Assembly: GCA_020348365.1 (NCBI GenBank)
Contig: CP070749.1
Coordinates: 914,910 to 943,792, forward strand
From: Candidatus Bathyarchaeota archaeon
GTDB lineage: Archaea; Thermoproteota; Bathyarchaeia; Bathyarchaeales; Bathyarchaeaceae
Length of the DNA stretch: 28,883 nt
Direction: 5' to 3'
The notes under the pieces were generated by a model. The model had not been told where the DNA came from, did no database searches, and worked only from the letters and a program-made list of their open reading frames with translations. A program made the position numbers and the translations under genes. Of the stretch, positions 13,905 through 22,437 are shown piece after piece. The first letter of the stretch is position 1, and each line of letters begins with the position of its first letter.

Positions 13905-14903
13905 ATGATACACGTGGCTGTGATTGGATGCGGAAAGATTGGAATGAGGCATCTCGACGCTTACAGAGGCATCAAAGGCGCGACCATAGCTGCAGTATGC
14001 GACACCGATGAAAAACTTGCCAAAGAAGTAGCCAAAAACCATAACGCCTTGAGCTACACCAGTTTTAAAGATGTCCTTAGCGATGAAACCGTAGACGCCG
14101 TAGACGTGTGCGTTCCAACGGCAATCCACCACAGGGTCATTCTGGAAGCTCTTGATGGGGGAAAAGCGATCTTCTGTGAAAAGCCCATGACTCACAAACT
14201 TGAACTTGCCAAGCAGATCGAGAAGAAACAAAAGGAGACTGGAAACCTGGTTATGGTTGGGTATCTTTACCGGTTTCATCCATCCTTTCAACGTCTCAAA
14301 AGGATCTTGCAAGGCAACATCATTGGCGATCCCTACTTCGCCATATTCCGAATAGGGGGAAGAGGAGGCTGGCGAGAATGGAAACACCAAATGAGGAAAG
14401 GGGGTGGAGCAATGCTGGAGATGCTGGTCCACATGCTAGACCTAGCCAACCACTGCTTCGGTGAGGTTGTTGAAGTTGAAAGCCTCTTCTCTGAAACTAT
14501 CCTGAAAAGACGGGTTATCGAGGGAAATGAGGTTGAAGTGGACGCTGAAGATTGTGTCTTGATAAGACTGGAAGCTGAGAATAATGTTCACATATTCTGC
14601 GAGGCCGATCTAATAACGCCCTCGTACATGAACACCGTGGAAGTTCACGGAGATAACGGGTCATTCTTTGGAAGCATTCTCGACAACATCCCTACAATCG
14701 TCTATTGCAAGGAGACTCGAGGAATGTACGATCGAGGAAAAAACATCTTCAGAAACCCATACATCAATCTGATGGAAAAGGAACTTGAATTCTTCATTCA
14801 CTGTCTATCCAGAGATGTGAAGCCCATGAACTCGGTTGAGGAGTCGATAAAAATCCTAGGAATAGTTGAACAAGTGAGGAGGCAATCTAAACGAAGAAAC
14901 TAG
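13905..14903 (+). CDS. Gfo/Idh/MocA sugar-nucleotide 3-dehydrogenase (WbpB/WlbA or GnnA type)
   Basis: A 332-residue NAD(P)-dependent oxidoreductase. The Rossmann motif is VIGCGKIG (6-13), and the family catalytic lysine lies in 'FCEKPMT' (K93). The downstream partner is a DegT aminotransferase, and an acetyltransferase of the WbpD kind follows. This trio is known to make 3-acetamido sugars: WbpB oxidises C3 of UDP-GlcNAcA (UDP-diNAc-uronate route, as in Pseudomonas O5 and methanococcal N-glycans), whereas GnnA does the same on UDP-GlcNAc. Which substrate is used cannot be decided here, since no UDP-GlcNAc 6-dehydrogenase gene is in the window. ATG 13905 follows AAGGGAG. The aminotransferase starts 32 bp after its stop, so the two are probably cotranscribed. 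Confidence 0.85.
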   Translation: MIHVAVIGCGKIGMRHLDAYRGIKGATIAAVCDTDEKLAKEVAKNHNALSYTSFKDVLSDETVDAVDVCVPTAIHHRVILEALDGGKAIFCEKPMTHKLELAKQIEKKQKETGNLVMVGYLYRFHPSFQRLKRILQGNIIGDPYFAIFRIGGRGGWREWKHQMRKGGGAMLEMLVHMLDLANHCFGEVVEVESLFSETILKRRVIEGNEVEVDAEDCVLIRLEAENNVHIFCEADLITPSYMNTVEVHGDNGSFFGSILDNIPTIVYCKETRGMYDRGKNIFRNPYINLMEKELEFFIHCLSRDVKPMNSVEESIKILGIVEQVRRQSKRRN

Positions 14904-14935
14904 CCATAAATGGTGGAGCCCCAACCTCAAACGAG

Positions 14936-16042
14936 ATGATACCAATCGCGAAGCCGATGCTCACGGACGAAGAGATGAGAGACGTCACTGACGTGTTGAA
15001 GTCAGGAAATCTGAGGCAGGGTGCGAAGACTGAAGAGTTTGAAAAAGAGTTCTGCCGAAGAGTAGGGTCTAGATATGCCATTGCAGTCAACTCAGGAACA
15101 GCAGCCTTACACGTTTCATACCTATCCCTCCTAGAACCGGGAGATGAAGCGATCGTTCCCGCCTTCACTCACATATCGACAGCCAGCACCGTCGTCTATT
15201 CAAATGCAAGACCGATCTTCGCGGATATAGACGAAGAAACCTTCACAATGGACCCTCAAGACGTGAATGATAAGATCTCATCAAAGACGAAGGTGATAGC
15301 ACCGGTTCACCTGTTCGGTCACGCCGCCGATATGAAAACGTTAGGAGAGATTGCTGATGACCATGACCTTCACTTAGTGAACGATGCCGCCCAAGCTCAT
15401 GGCACCAGAATAAACGGAAGAGACGTAGGGGCTCTTGATGACTTGAACTGCTACAGTTTCTACCCTTCAAAGAACATGACCACGGGAGAGGGGGGTATGG
15501 TAACGACGAAAGAAAGAAGACTATACGAAAAAGGCAGGTTGATTCGGAGCCATGGGCAGAAACGCAAGTACTACCACACAACCTTCGGCTTGAATTATCG
15601 CATGACTGAGATAGCAGCCGTCATAGGACTCAACCAGTTGGAAAAGTTACACGCTTTCGTGGAGAAGAGGAGGCGCAACGCGGAGGTGCTCACCAAGGCC
15701 ATCGCGAAAATCCGGGGCATTCGCCCTCCCGTCGTGAAGAGTAATGTTGATCATTCCTTCAACGTTTATTCCGTCCTGATAGATTTGTCTCAGTTGAAAT
15801 GTGGGAGAGACGAGTTTGTCAAAGTCTTGCAGGCAGAAAACATAGGATGTAGAGTTCATTACCCGATTCCCCTCACGAAGCAGCCTGCCTTTGTAGAAGG
15901 CTTCAGAGTTGATGAATGTCCACGTGCTGAATCTATCTCTAAGAGAATACTCTCGTTACCCGTTCATCCCCTCTTGAAGAAGACAGACCTAGAGAAGATC
16001 ATAGAGGCTGTAGAACTCGTAGTGGACTACTACCGCAAGTAG
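14936..16042 (+). CDS. DegT/DnrJ/EryC1-family sugar aminotransferase (WbpE/WlbC or GnnB type)
   Basis: A 368-residue PLP-dependent enzyme that would aminate the 3-keto nucleotide sugar made by the preceding oxidoreductase, normally with glutamate as donor. The Schiff-base lysine is K179 in 'FYPSKNMTTGEGG'; D150 in 'NDAAQAHG' contacts the PLP ring nitrogen; 'NSGTAALHVSYLSL' forms the phosphate-binding region. The opening 'IPIAKPMLTDEEM' is typical for the family. Length is normal. It lies 32 bp downstream of the oxidoreductase on the same strand and converges on the acetyltransferase gene, which would perform the next step. Confidence 0.9.
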   Translation: MIPIAKPMLTDEEMRDVTDVLKSGNLRQGAKTEEFEKEFCRRVGSRYAIAVNSGTAALHVSYLSLLEPGDEAIVPAFTHISTASTVVYSNARPIFADIDEETFTMDPQDVNDKISSKTKVIAPVHLFGHAADMKTLGEIADDHDLHLVNDAAQAHGTRINGRDVGALDDLNCYSFYPSKNMTTGEGGMVTTKERRLYEKGRLIRSHGQKRKYYHTTFGLNYRMTEIAAVIGLNQLEKLHAFVEKRRRNAEVLTKAIAKIRGIRPPVVKSNVDHSFNVYSVLIDLSQLKCGRDEFVKVLQAENIGCRVHYPIPLTKQPAFVEGFRVDECPRAESISKRILSLPVHPLLKKTDLEKIIEAVELVVDYYRK

Positions 16043-16066
16043 GGCTTCAGCTGTCTTCTAGAATTC

Positions 16067-16651
16067 CTATCCTTGCGATTTGGGTCTTATCTCTATTTTC
16101 TTGCGGCATTTCTCGCAGATAACTACCATGGGGAGTTCCTTTCCTTGCAGGTCAAGCAAGATTTCTCCGCAGAAACATACGTAGCCATGCTCCTTCGCCG
16201 GATTTCCATATACAAGCGCGTGGTCTGGAACATTCTGGGTCACTGTGGATCCAGCGCCTACGAAACAGTATCGGCCCAAGGTGATACCGCATAGAATGAC
16301 TGAGCCGGCGCCTATTGATGTCCCCTTCCTCACAACAGTCTCTGCCACCTTCCATTTCTCGAATCGTTCGATCCTAGGGCACAGATCATTGGTGAAAGTC
16401 ACGTGGGGACCGACGAACACGTTATCCTCTATGGTGACGCCCTTGTAGATAGAAACGTAGTTTTCGATTTTCACGTTATCTCCAATTCTCACTCCATCAC
16501 CTATGTAAACGCCTTTTCCAAGTACACAATTCCTTCCCAATCTAGCACCGCGTCTGACGTGTACATGGTGCCAGATCCTAGTTCCGTCTCCGATTTCAGC
16601 TCCGTCTTCAACGATGGCTGTCTGGTGAACAAGAATCTCCTTCTTCGGCAA
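16067..16651 (-). CDS. Left-handed beta-helix N-acetyltransferase (WbpD/WlbB type) with C-terminal Cys cluster
   Basis: A 194-residue trimeric hexapeptide-repeat acetyltransferase, predicted to acetylate the 3-amino group of the nucleotide sugar. Hexapeptide repeats run from about 8 to 155 (for example 'AEIGDGTRIW', 'VYIGDGVRIGDNVKI', 'TSIGAGSVI'). The loop 'TFTNDLCPR' and the closing 'YGNPAKEHGYVC' are characteristic of the WbpD/WlbB subgroup. The tail carries CFC and, about 20 residues on, CEKC, a possible small zinc ribbon. The frame is open to 16690, but GGAGGT on the minus strand (16658-16663) lies 6 nt from TTG 16651, and a TATA-like box at 16691-16700 puts initiation near 16670, so 16651 is the start. 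It is convergent with the aminotransferase gene. Confidence 0.88.
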   Translation of the reverse strand: MPKKEILVHQTAIVEDGAEIGDGTRIWHHVHVRRGARLGRNCVLGKGVYIGDGVRIGDNVKIENYVSIYKGVTIEDNVFVGPHVTFTNDLCPRIERFEKWKVAETVVRKGTSIGAGSVILCGITLGRYCFVGAGSTVTQNVPDHALVYGNPAKEHGYVCFCGEILLDLQGKELPMVVICEKCRKKIEIRPKSQG

Positions 16652-16690
16652 GGACTTACCTCCACAGCTGCATGCATGACTAGTATACAT

Positions 16691-16700
16691 GATTATTAAA
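16691..16700 (-). promoter_or_regulatory. TATA-like box for the acetyltransferase gene
   Basis: TTTAATAATC on the minus strand. Initiation is expected about 26 bp downstream near 16670, placing the ribosome site (16658-16663) and TTG 16651 in a short leader. Confidence 0.4.
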
Positions 16701-16807
16701 GCCTAATTATTCCGATTCAAGCTACACTCTCAAGGCAGATTGCGAAGATCAAAGCTGAGAGGCTTGCTTGGAATTGGAGGTTGCCACTCAACCGCGCGTC
16801 AGCCGGG

Positions 16808-17776
16808 TCACTCTGCCTTCGTCTTCAACGCGTAATCAAACAATTCAGAGATGCCCTGTGAGACTTCTCGCTCAGGCTCGTAGCCTATCTTTTTGGAAGC
16901 CCTTTCGTAATCATACTCGAAATCAGATGTGTAGACTTCACCGAGCTCCAAAGACGTGTAAGCCTTCGAGACTTCCTTGTTGAGCTTCTGCTGGCCCTCT
17001 TGAACCACGATGTTGGCGATCTGGTTAACACTCAAAGCATGTCCACCTATGTTGAGGGTTTCGCCTGCAACCGCTTGCCGGGGAGCCTTAAAGCATCGGG
17101 TTATAGCGCTTATGACATCTTGTACATGTACGAAGTTGCGTTTCTGTTTTCCGTCTGCCCTGATCGTGAGAGGCTCATTATTCACTGCCTGCGAGACAAA
17201 CCGGGGGATAACGGTCTTCCATGGGGTATATGCGCTTAAGCCATAGAGATTGGATAAGCGAAGTGTTGTTGTGCTTAAGCCGCGAGTAAGGTAGCATGCT
17301 TCTACCAGTTGTTCTGCGCTCACCTTAGTGACTCCATAAAGGTTAATGGGCTTCAAAGGATGCTCTTCACTGATGGGGTGCTTTTGTGGTGTCCCATAAA
17401 CCGCTGCTGAAGAGATTGAGATGAATCTTTCAACGCTGCACTTGACGGCCGCTTCGAGGAGGAGGTGGGTGCCATAAATATTGGTGTTTATTGCGTCCTG
17501 CGGCTTCTCATTGCACAATTTTATTCCGGGCACAGCCGCCAAATGTGCGACCATTCCTGTATCAGGAGCGAGGGCTTTCTTCAGATCCGCACTCTTCGTT
17601 ATGTCGCCTTGGAGGAGGCGATAACGCTTATCCCTTTTGAGGTATTCAATGAAACGATAGTTTCCTGTTGTTAGGTTGTCTATGGAGGTTATCGTTGCCT
17701 CTGAGAACTCTTCGCCCAGCCTAAGAATAAGCCCGCTTCCGACGTAGCCTGCTCCACCAGTCACCAGTATGTTCAT
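16808..17776 (-). CDS. NAD-dependent nucleotide-sugar epimerase/dehydratase (extended SDR, GalE-like)
   Basis: A 322-residue extended short-chain dehydrogenase/reductase. The NAD-binding GGAGYVG motif is at 7-13; the catalytic Tyr and Lys form Y147-x3-K151 in 'NLYGVTKVSAEQ', with the 'SISSAAVYG' serine strand before it. Such proteins epimerise C4 of UDP-GlcNAc/GlcNAcA or UDP-Glc, or act as dehydratases; the exact sugar cannot be read. A TTG at 17782 opens the frame, but ATG 17776 (MNILVTGGAGYVG) with GGTGA 6 nt upstream is the natural start. It follows the sulfoquinovose synthase gene on the same strand with a gap of about 115 bp and precedes the acetyltransferase, so these three minus-strand sugar genes may be read together. 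Confidence 0.88.
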   Translation of the reverse strand: MNILVTGGAGYVGSGLILRLGEEFSEATITSIDNLTTGNYRFIEYLKRDKRYRLLQGDITKSADLKKALAPDTGMVAHLAAVPGIKLCNEKPQDAINTNIYGTHLLLEAAVKCSVERFISISSAAVYGTPQKHPISEEHPLKPINLYGVTKVSAEQLVEACYLTRGLSTTTLRLSNLYGLSAYTPWKTVIPRFVSQAVNNEPLTIRADGKQKRNFVHVQDVISAITRCFKAPRQAVAGETLNIGGHALSVNQIANIVVQEGQQKLNKEVSKAYTSLELGEVYTSDFEYDYERASKKIGYEPEREVSQGISELFDYALKTKAE

Positions 17777-17890
17777 CTGCAATCACCGGTTTTGTCAGTG
17801 ATTGTTCTCAGTTCCATTTTAACGTTTCTTAGTGTCAGGTCACTCTGGCTATGAACACACTTTTGTCGCGTGGATGCAGCGGATTTGGCG

Positions 17891-19045
17891 TCACTTTCTC
17901 CAATCGATTGTTGGCATGATTCGCTCTTTCTTCGCGATTATCCTTTCTTTGAACCCTTCAAGATCTTTGAACATTCTTTCAAGCTCTTCGTCCAATGGGT
18001 GAATAGGCTTGAATCCAAGTTTGTAAAGTTTTTCGTGATGGGGATTGTAGTAATGTTCTTCTGCCTCCACTCTTGGGTTTTCTGGATTCTTGATCTGCAC
18101 ATCGTACCCGAGTTTCTTGCCGATCTTCTGGACTTTCTTGGCCAGCTCATTCACTGAATAGGTTTCATCGAATTGATTGAAGACTCTGTACTCGCCTTTT
18201 TCGGGCGGGTTCTCAGTGGCGAGGGTTAGACATTGCATGCTATCCCTCAAGGCAATGAACGCTCTTGTTTGGCTTCCTCGGCCGTAGGGTGTCAGAGGAT
18301 GACCAATTATCGCTTGAGCGCAGAAACGGTTTAATGCGGTTCCCCAAACCTCATCGAAGTCAAATCTTGTAAGTAAACGGTCATCAGTCATGTCGTCTGT
18401 TCTTGTTCCGTAGACTACTCCTTGCATGATATCGGTGCTTCTCAAGCCCCAGATTTTGCACGCAAACATGATGTTGTGGCTATCGTGCACCTTGCTTTGA
18501 TGGTACCAAGATCCGGCTTGGCGGGGGAAGGGAAGCTCATCTTTTCTTCCCTCGTACTCGATCTCGAAGAAGCCTTCTGGAATGTTAATGTTGGGGGTTC
18601 CGTATTCACCCATGGTTCCCAGCTTAAGCATGTGTGTGTGGGGGCTGGTCTCGTGCATTGCGAAGAGAAGGTTCAAGGTTCCAATGATGTTATTGTTTTG
18701 AGTGAACACGGCATGTTCGACATCTATCATAGAATAGGGGGCGCAGGGTTGTTCTCCGAGATGGACAATGGTGTCAGGATTGTGCTTTCTGACAATTTCC
18801 TTTACGAATGGGTATTCCCTTAAATCTCCTTCATGGAATCCGATCTCTTTGCCGTGGACCTCCTTGAAGGCCATCAACCGTTCATCCATCGGTTGTATGG
18901 GGGTGGCAGACCAGGATCCGACCTCCTCCACGTTCTTTCGCCGGGAGAAGTTGTCCACGCCGACTACTGTGTGTCCCCTGTTTGTTAGATGCATGCTTAG
19001 GGTCCAGCCGAGATATCCGTCCATCCCAGCGATCAAGACTTTCAT
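17891..19045 (-). CDS. agl3/sqdB-like: UDP-sulfoquinovose synthase (SQD1/Agl3 family)
   Basis: A 384-residue SDR enzyme that makes UDP-sulfoquinovose from UDP-glucose and sulfite. Beyond the NAD loop 'GMDGYLGW', it carries SQD1-specific blocks along its whole length: 'HLGEQPCAPYSMID', 'TQNNNIIGTLNLLFA', 'LGTMGEYGTPNI' (T144), 'SWYHQSKVHDSHN' (Y181, K185, matching the Thr/Tyr/Lys catalytic set of plant SQD1), 'GVVYGTRTDD' and 'NPRVEAEEHYYN'. In Sulfolobus the homologue Agl3 supplies sulfoquinovose to the N-glycan, and the setting here points to the same use rather than to sulfolipid. An AGGTG precedes ATG 19045. The divergent neighbour is a TrmB-type regulator, then a putative sulfur-oxyanion exporter. 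Confidence 0.94.
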   Translation of the reverse strand: MKVLIAGMDGYLGWTLSMHLTNRGHTVVGVDNFSRRKNVEEVGSWSATPIQPMDERLMAFKEVHGKEIGFHEGDLREYPFVKEIVRKHNPDTIVHLGEQPCAPYSMIDVEHAVFTQNNNIIGTLNLLFAMHETSPHTHMLKLGTMGEYGTPNINIPEGFFEIEYEGRKDELPFPRQAGSWYHQSKVHDSHNIMFACKIWGLRSTDIMQGVVYGTRTDDMTDDRLLTRFDFDEVWGTALNRFCAQAIIGHPLTPYGRGSQTRAFIALRDSMQCLTLATENPPEKGEYRVFNQFDETYSVNELAKKVQKIGKKLGYDVQIKNPENPRVEAEEHYYNPHHEKLYKLGFKPIHPLDEELERMFKDLEGFKERIIAKKERIMPTIDWRK

Positions 19046-19199
19046 GTTAACACCTATTTTACTACTTAATAGGAGTCAATTATTCCTCGACTTATTAATG
19101 TTTTTATGAGCAAATCCACCTCCAGCAGATGCGCCTGAGTCATGCGATGCAAAGGATTTAAAGCAAGTCATCAAGTTATCTATTGGAGAGTAGTGAACT

Positions 19200-20042
19200 T
19201 TGGCCTTTGGAAAAGACATCAGCCAGACCAAGTTTCTACTCATGAACATGGGTTTAAACGAGTACCAAGCCTCCGCGCTTGCATACCTTCTTCTTCTCGG
19301 CGAGACAAAGGCAACAACCCTGAGCAAGACAAGCAAAGTGCCCAGTGCACGTATATACGGTGTTTTGGATGAGCTTGCTAGAATGGGGTTAGTAAGCATA
19401 AGGCCGGGTAGACCTGCATTATATAGTCCGCGTCCTCCAGATGACATCGCGAGTTCCTTAGTATCATTGAGCATCAACGAACTCAAACAGAAAGTTAGAG
19501 TTCTAGAGAACTACGCCGAAGACCTTGTGGAGACGAGCAAGGAGTTCTATCTGAAGGGGGAGAAGGGAGTCCCGAGGGTTCCTCTCCTACGCATTGTCAG
19601 CGTTGGCGAAGTATCACTGGACGAAACCAAGAAGCTTTACGACGCTGCAAGAGAGGAGATTCAGATTCTTTCAAGGGCCATGGAATACTTTCTTGATGTT
19701 CACGAGAATATTGGGACGGCTTTGAGTAGAGGAGTCTCTTTGAAGATCATCCTAATGGATTCTAACCTGCTGGAGCCTGAGGATAGAAAGAAGCAAGCTG
19801 GAATCTTGGAGAGGATCAATGAGGTTTTGGGGGGCGAGGTTGAAGTTCGCTTCACTGATGAGATTCCCATAAGAGGGTGCATTATTGATCCTAGAATTGG
19901 AGGAAAGGCGTTGTTTCTTGTTGAGGACCCGGGGGTTCCTTTCTTTCTGCGTGAGGCGGCCATCACGTCCCATCAGAGTGTAGTTAAGGGATTGGCCTTG
20001 ATGTATAATCTGATGTGGGAACACAAAGCAAGAAAGCTCTGA
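19200..20042 (+). CDS. TrmB-family transcriptional regulator
   Basis: A 280-residue archaeal regulator with an N-terminal TrmB winged helix (about 12-78: 'LGETKATTLSKTSKVPSARIYGVLDEL' region, then the wing 'MGLVSIRPGRPALYSPRP'), a helical linker (about 85-115) and a C-terminal PLD-like domain (about 120-270) of the sort that often senses sugars. TrmB proteins commonly control sugar uptake and metabolism. It begins with TTG 19200, ten bases after a GGAG, and a TTTAAA lies about 40 bp upstream. It is divergent from the sulfoquinovose synthase gene (154-bp gap) and precedes the exporter gene, so both are plausible targets. Confidence 0.88.
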   Translation: MAFGKDISQTKFLLMNMGLNEYQASALAYLLLLGETKATTLSKTSKVPSARIYGVLDELARMGLVSIRPGRPALYSPRPPDDIASSLVSLSINELKQKVRVLENYAEDLVETSKEFYLKGEKGVPRVPLLRIVSVGEVSLDETKKLYDAAREEIQILSRAMEYFLDVHENIGTALSRGVSLKIILMDSNLLEPEDRKKQAGILERINEVLGGEVEVRFTDEIPIRGCIIDPRIGGKALFLVEDPGVPFFLREAAITSHQSVVKGLALMYNLMWEHKARKL

Positions 20043-20145
20043 TCCGTGCGCGCTCGCTCTTGTAGTCCTGCATGTATGCTCGGCAGTACCGGTTAACAGG
20101 ATGGAAGGCTATTTACTATCTTGCAGTAGTTATCTAATAGAAACA

Positions 20146-20153
20146 CTTAAAAG
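20146..20153 (+). promoter_or_regulatory. TATA-like box ahead of the YeiH/PSE transporter gene
   Basis: CTTAAAAG preceded by GAAACA (BRE-like). Initiation is expected near 20175, about 40 nt before ATG 20215, which has an AGGTGG ribosome site at 20205-20210. Confidence 0.45.
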
Positions 20154-20214
20154 CCATGGCGCATTATTTACCACTGACAAGTAGTTACTTCAAAGGTCGC
20201 GCGTAGGTGGAAAC

Positions 20215-21498
20215 ATGCCAGTGGACTGGTCATCATTGTGGAGAAAGGGAGACTGGTGGGCAGTTTGGATAGGACTATTCATCCTAGCCTTAGCCGTCTT
20301 GGGAGCCATACCTTTCACGCCAAAGATCTCTTCATGGCAGTTCATCGGTGACATTCCTGAATCTTTGTCCCAAATGCCGTATATCATCTTGTTAGGTTTT
20401 TGTCTGCTACTGATAACCGGAGTAGCAACGAGATTTATGGAAGGCAAAATAAAGAATTTTCTAATTGGGTTTCCGATAGTCTTCTTGATTTCTATTTTCG
20501 CTTATATTATTGCAAATCAACAAATAATCAAAGACACTGGATTGGCCTATGCGCTTTGGGCATTAGTTCTTGGTCTAATAGTGGGCAATACTCTGAAGAT
20601 TCCTAAATGGCTTTCCTCCGCGGCGAAGACTGAGCTTTTCATCAAGATCGGTCTTGTTCTGCTGGGAGCTGAAATACTCTTCAGCATCATCGTGAGCGCG
20701 GGAGTAAGAAGTGTATTTGAGGTCACAGTTGGTCTAGCTCTGGTTTGGTACTTCGCCTACTTTCTCGCAGTCAAATTAGGGCTAAAGAAGTCATTTGCTG
20801 CAATAATGGCTACTGCTACTTCTGTATGTGGAGTTTCGGCAGCACTCGCTGCAGGCGGCGCGGTTAAGGGAGACCCGAAAGAAATCAGCCATGTCGTTTC
20901 GCTGGTCTTGCTCTTCTCCGGACCTATGATAATATTGATGCCACTCATTGCCAGAGCGCTACAATTACCCGATGTTGTCGCCGGAGCTTGGATTGGCGGT
21001 ACTATTGACAATACTGCGTCAGTAGTAGCATCTGGAGCACTTCACAGCGATCAGGCGATGGCTATTGCCTCTGTCGTCAAAATGTCTCAGAATATTCTAA
21101 TAGGAATTACCGCATTTCTCTTGGCAATGTATTGGGTATTTAGGGTTGAGAAGAAGGCCACTGCTGAGAGACCGAGATTGCGAGAGATATGGTACAGGTT
21201 TCCAAAGTTCATCATTGGCTTCATGATCGCTTCTGTAATATTCTCGCTCGTATTGGTACCAGCAATGGGACAAACAGAAGTGAAAAGCATTCTGGGAATC
21301 ACCAAAGGTTTTCGAGGATGGTTCTTTGCAATGACCTTTGTCTCTATAGGTCTTAACACAAAATTCAAAGAGCTTGTGAAAATCGGAAAAGGAAAGCCAC
21401 TGGTTGTCTTCTTGACAGCCACATTATGGGATATTGTTGTTTCGTTGATCTCCGCATACTTATTCTTCGGAGGCATCCTCCTCCCACCACCGGTCTGA
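20215..21498 (+). CDS. YeiH/PSE-family (putative sulfate exporter) membrane transporter
   Basis: A 427-residue membrane protein with about eleven hydrophobic spans belonging to the YeiH (UPF0324) family, some members of which are linked to export of sulfite/sulfate during sulfonate breakdown. Family blocks visible are 'ALVLGLIVGNTL', 'FIKIGLVLLGAEILFS', 'CGVSAALAAGGAVKGD', 'GTIDNTASVVASGAL', 'VKMSQNILIG' and 'FVSIGLNTKFKEL'. The N-terminal soluble part (about 1-20) is Trp-rich. Its position next to the TrmB regulator and the sulfite-using sulfoquinovose synthase suggests a role in handling sulfur oxyanions, but this is inference; transport has not been shown for most members. Confidence 0.85.
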   Translation: MPVDWSSLWRKGDWWAVWIGLFILALAVLGAIPFTPKISSWQFIGDIPESLSQMPYIILLGFCLLLITGVATRFMEGKIKNFLIGFPIVFLISIFAYIIANQQIIKDTGLAYALWALVLGLIVGNTLKIPKWLSSAAKTELFIKIGLVLLGAEILFSIIVSAGVRSVFEVTVGLALVWYFAYFLAVKLGLKKSFAAIMATATSVCGVSAALAAGGAVKGDPKEISHVVSLVLLFSGPMIILMPLIARALQLPDVVAGAWIGGTIDNTASVVASGALHSDQAMAIASVVKMSQNILIGITAFLLAMYWVFRVEKKATAERPRLREIWYRFPKFIIGFMIASVIFSLVLVPAMGQTEVKSILGITKGFRGWFFAMTFVSIGLNTKFKELVKIGKGKPLVVFLTATLWDIVVSLISAYLFFGGILLPPPV

Positions 21499-21668
21499 GT
21501 GCTTCTTCTCAGATGCGATCTCATGAGTACGCGTTGTCTCACTACATGCTATGTGCACATCCGTAATGTTCATTAGTTCATAGCCTCTTTTCTATCCAAT
21601 CACATCGCTCCGCTCCACTGGGTGAAAAATCGTGAATATAGGTTTTAGCCAGAATTCTTGAGGGATGA

Positions 21669-22415
21669 ATGAAGATGCAAATCAGTGGTGTCGTTGCGGT
21701 TCACAATGAAGCAGAATATCTGAGATACTCTCTTCCAGCATTGAGACATGTTTCTTTTGATGAGCTGATCTTCGTTCTTGACAGATGCACCGATGACAGT
21801 GAAGAGATTATTGTGAAGTCTAATCTGGACAATTCGAAGATAATGTTTAAAGAGGAACAGAAATGGACCTTTACTAGAGCTGGTGAAACATTCCAGATGG
21901 GTTTTGACAGGGCGAGGAATGACGTAGTGTTTGCTCTTGGCGCAGATCTCATATTGTCACCTCGTGCGCTGAGTATAGCAGAAGACTTGATGCGGGACCC
22001 GAAAGTTGGAAGTGTCTTTTTCGGCTTCACTCAACGCCCTATTCGTGGAATATGCAGGAGAATCCATGAAGAGTATATCAATCTTCTGAAACACTATTTA
22101 CTGGACCGCGTAAGCCCTTTCAGAATGGAGTTCACCACCGGAGTGTATTGCTTCAGAAGATCGCTAGCCAGGCTGCGGGATGCTCCAGCTGAATACGATG
22201 ACCTGCACAATCAGATAAGGGCAAAGAGATACGAGGCGGTTTATGTGCCTGACGCTGGGATAATTCACCTCCGTGCTGGTTTGTCCAGAGAGAAACAGAT
22301 TTGGCATGGAAGGGTTCGGGCCAAGCTCCACGAACCACTGACGAAGGTTGCCTTGCACAGCATAATCAACCTTAAGCCTTGGACACTCATCACCTTCTTG
22401 AGGTGTAGAGAGTAG
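21669..22415 (+). CDS. Glycosyltransferase family 2
   Basis: A 248-residue GT-A-fold enzyme, probably adding a sugar to the lipid-linked glycan on the cytoplasmic side. The N-terminus 'VVAVHNEAEYLRYSLPAL' and 'DELIFVLDRCTDDSEEI' are the nucleotide-binding start of GT2. The usual DxD metal site is reduced to 'ALGADLIL' (one Asp), and an acidic 'YDDLHNQIRAK' follows. No membrane span is obvious, unlike polyprenyl-phosphate sugar synthases. Its ATG follows GAGGGATGA. The downstream GT4 gene begins 22 bp later, so they are probably coexpressed. Confidence 0.85.
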   Translation: MKMQISGVVAVHNEAEYLRYSLPALRHVSFDELIFVLDRCTDDSEEIIVKSNLDNSKIMFKEEQKWTFTRAGETFQMGFDRARNDVVFALGADLILSPRALSIAEDLMRDPKVGSVFFGFTQRPIRGICRRIHEEYINLLKHYLLDRVSPFRMEFTTGVYCFRRSLARLRDAPAEYDDLHNQIRAKRYEAVYVPDAGIIHLRAGLSREKQIWHGRVRAKLHEPLTKVALHSIINLKPWTLITFLRCRE

Positions 22416-22437
22416 GAAGTGAACTTGAGAGGGTGTT

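Noticed and set aside
13797..14432. A 211-residue minus-strand frame opposite the Gfo/Idh/MocA gene
   Set aside because: It is the complement of a clear oxidoreductase; it lacks domain motifs and a ribosome site, and its composition is atypical.
18422..18823. A 133-residue plus-strand frame opposite the sulfoquinovose synthase gene
   Set aside because: It runs over strongly conserved SQD1 catalytic blocks on the minus strand and has no recognisable features.
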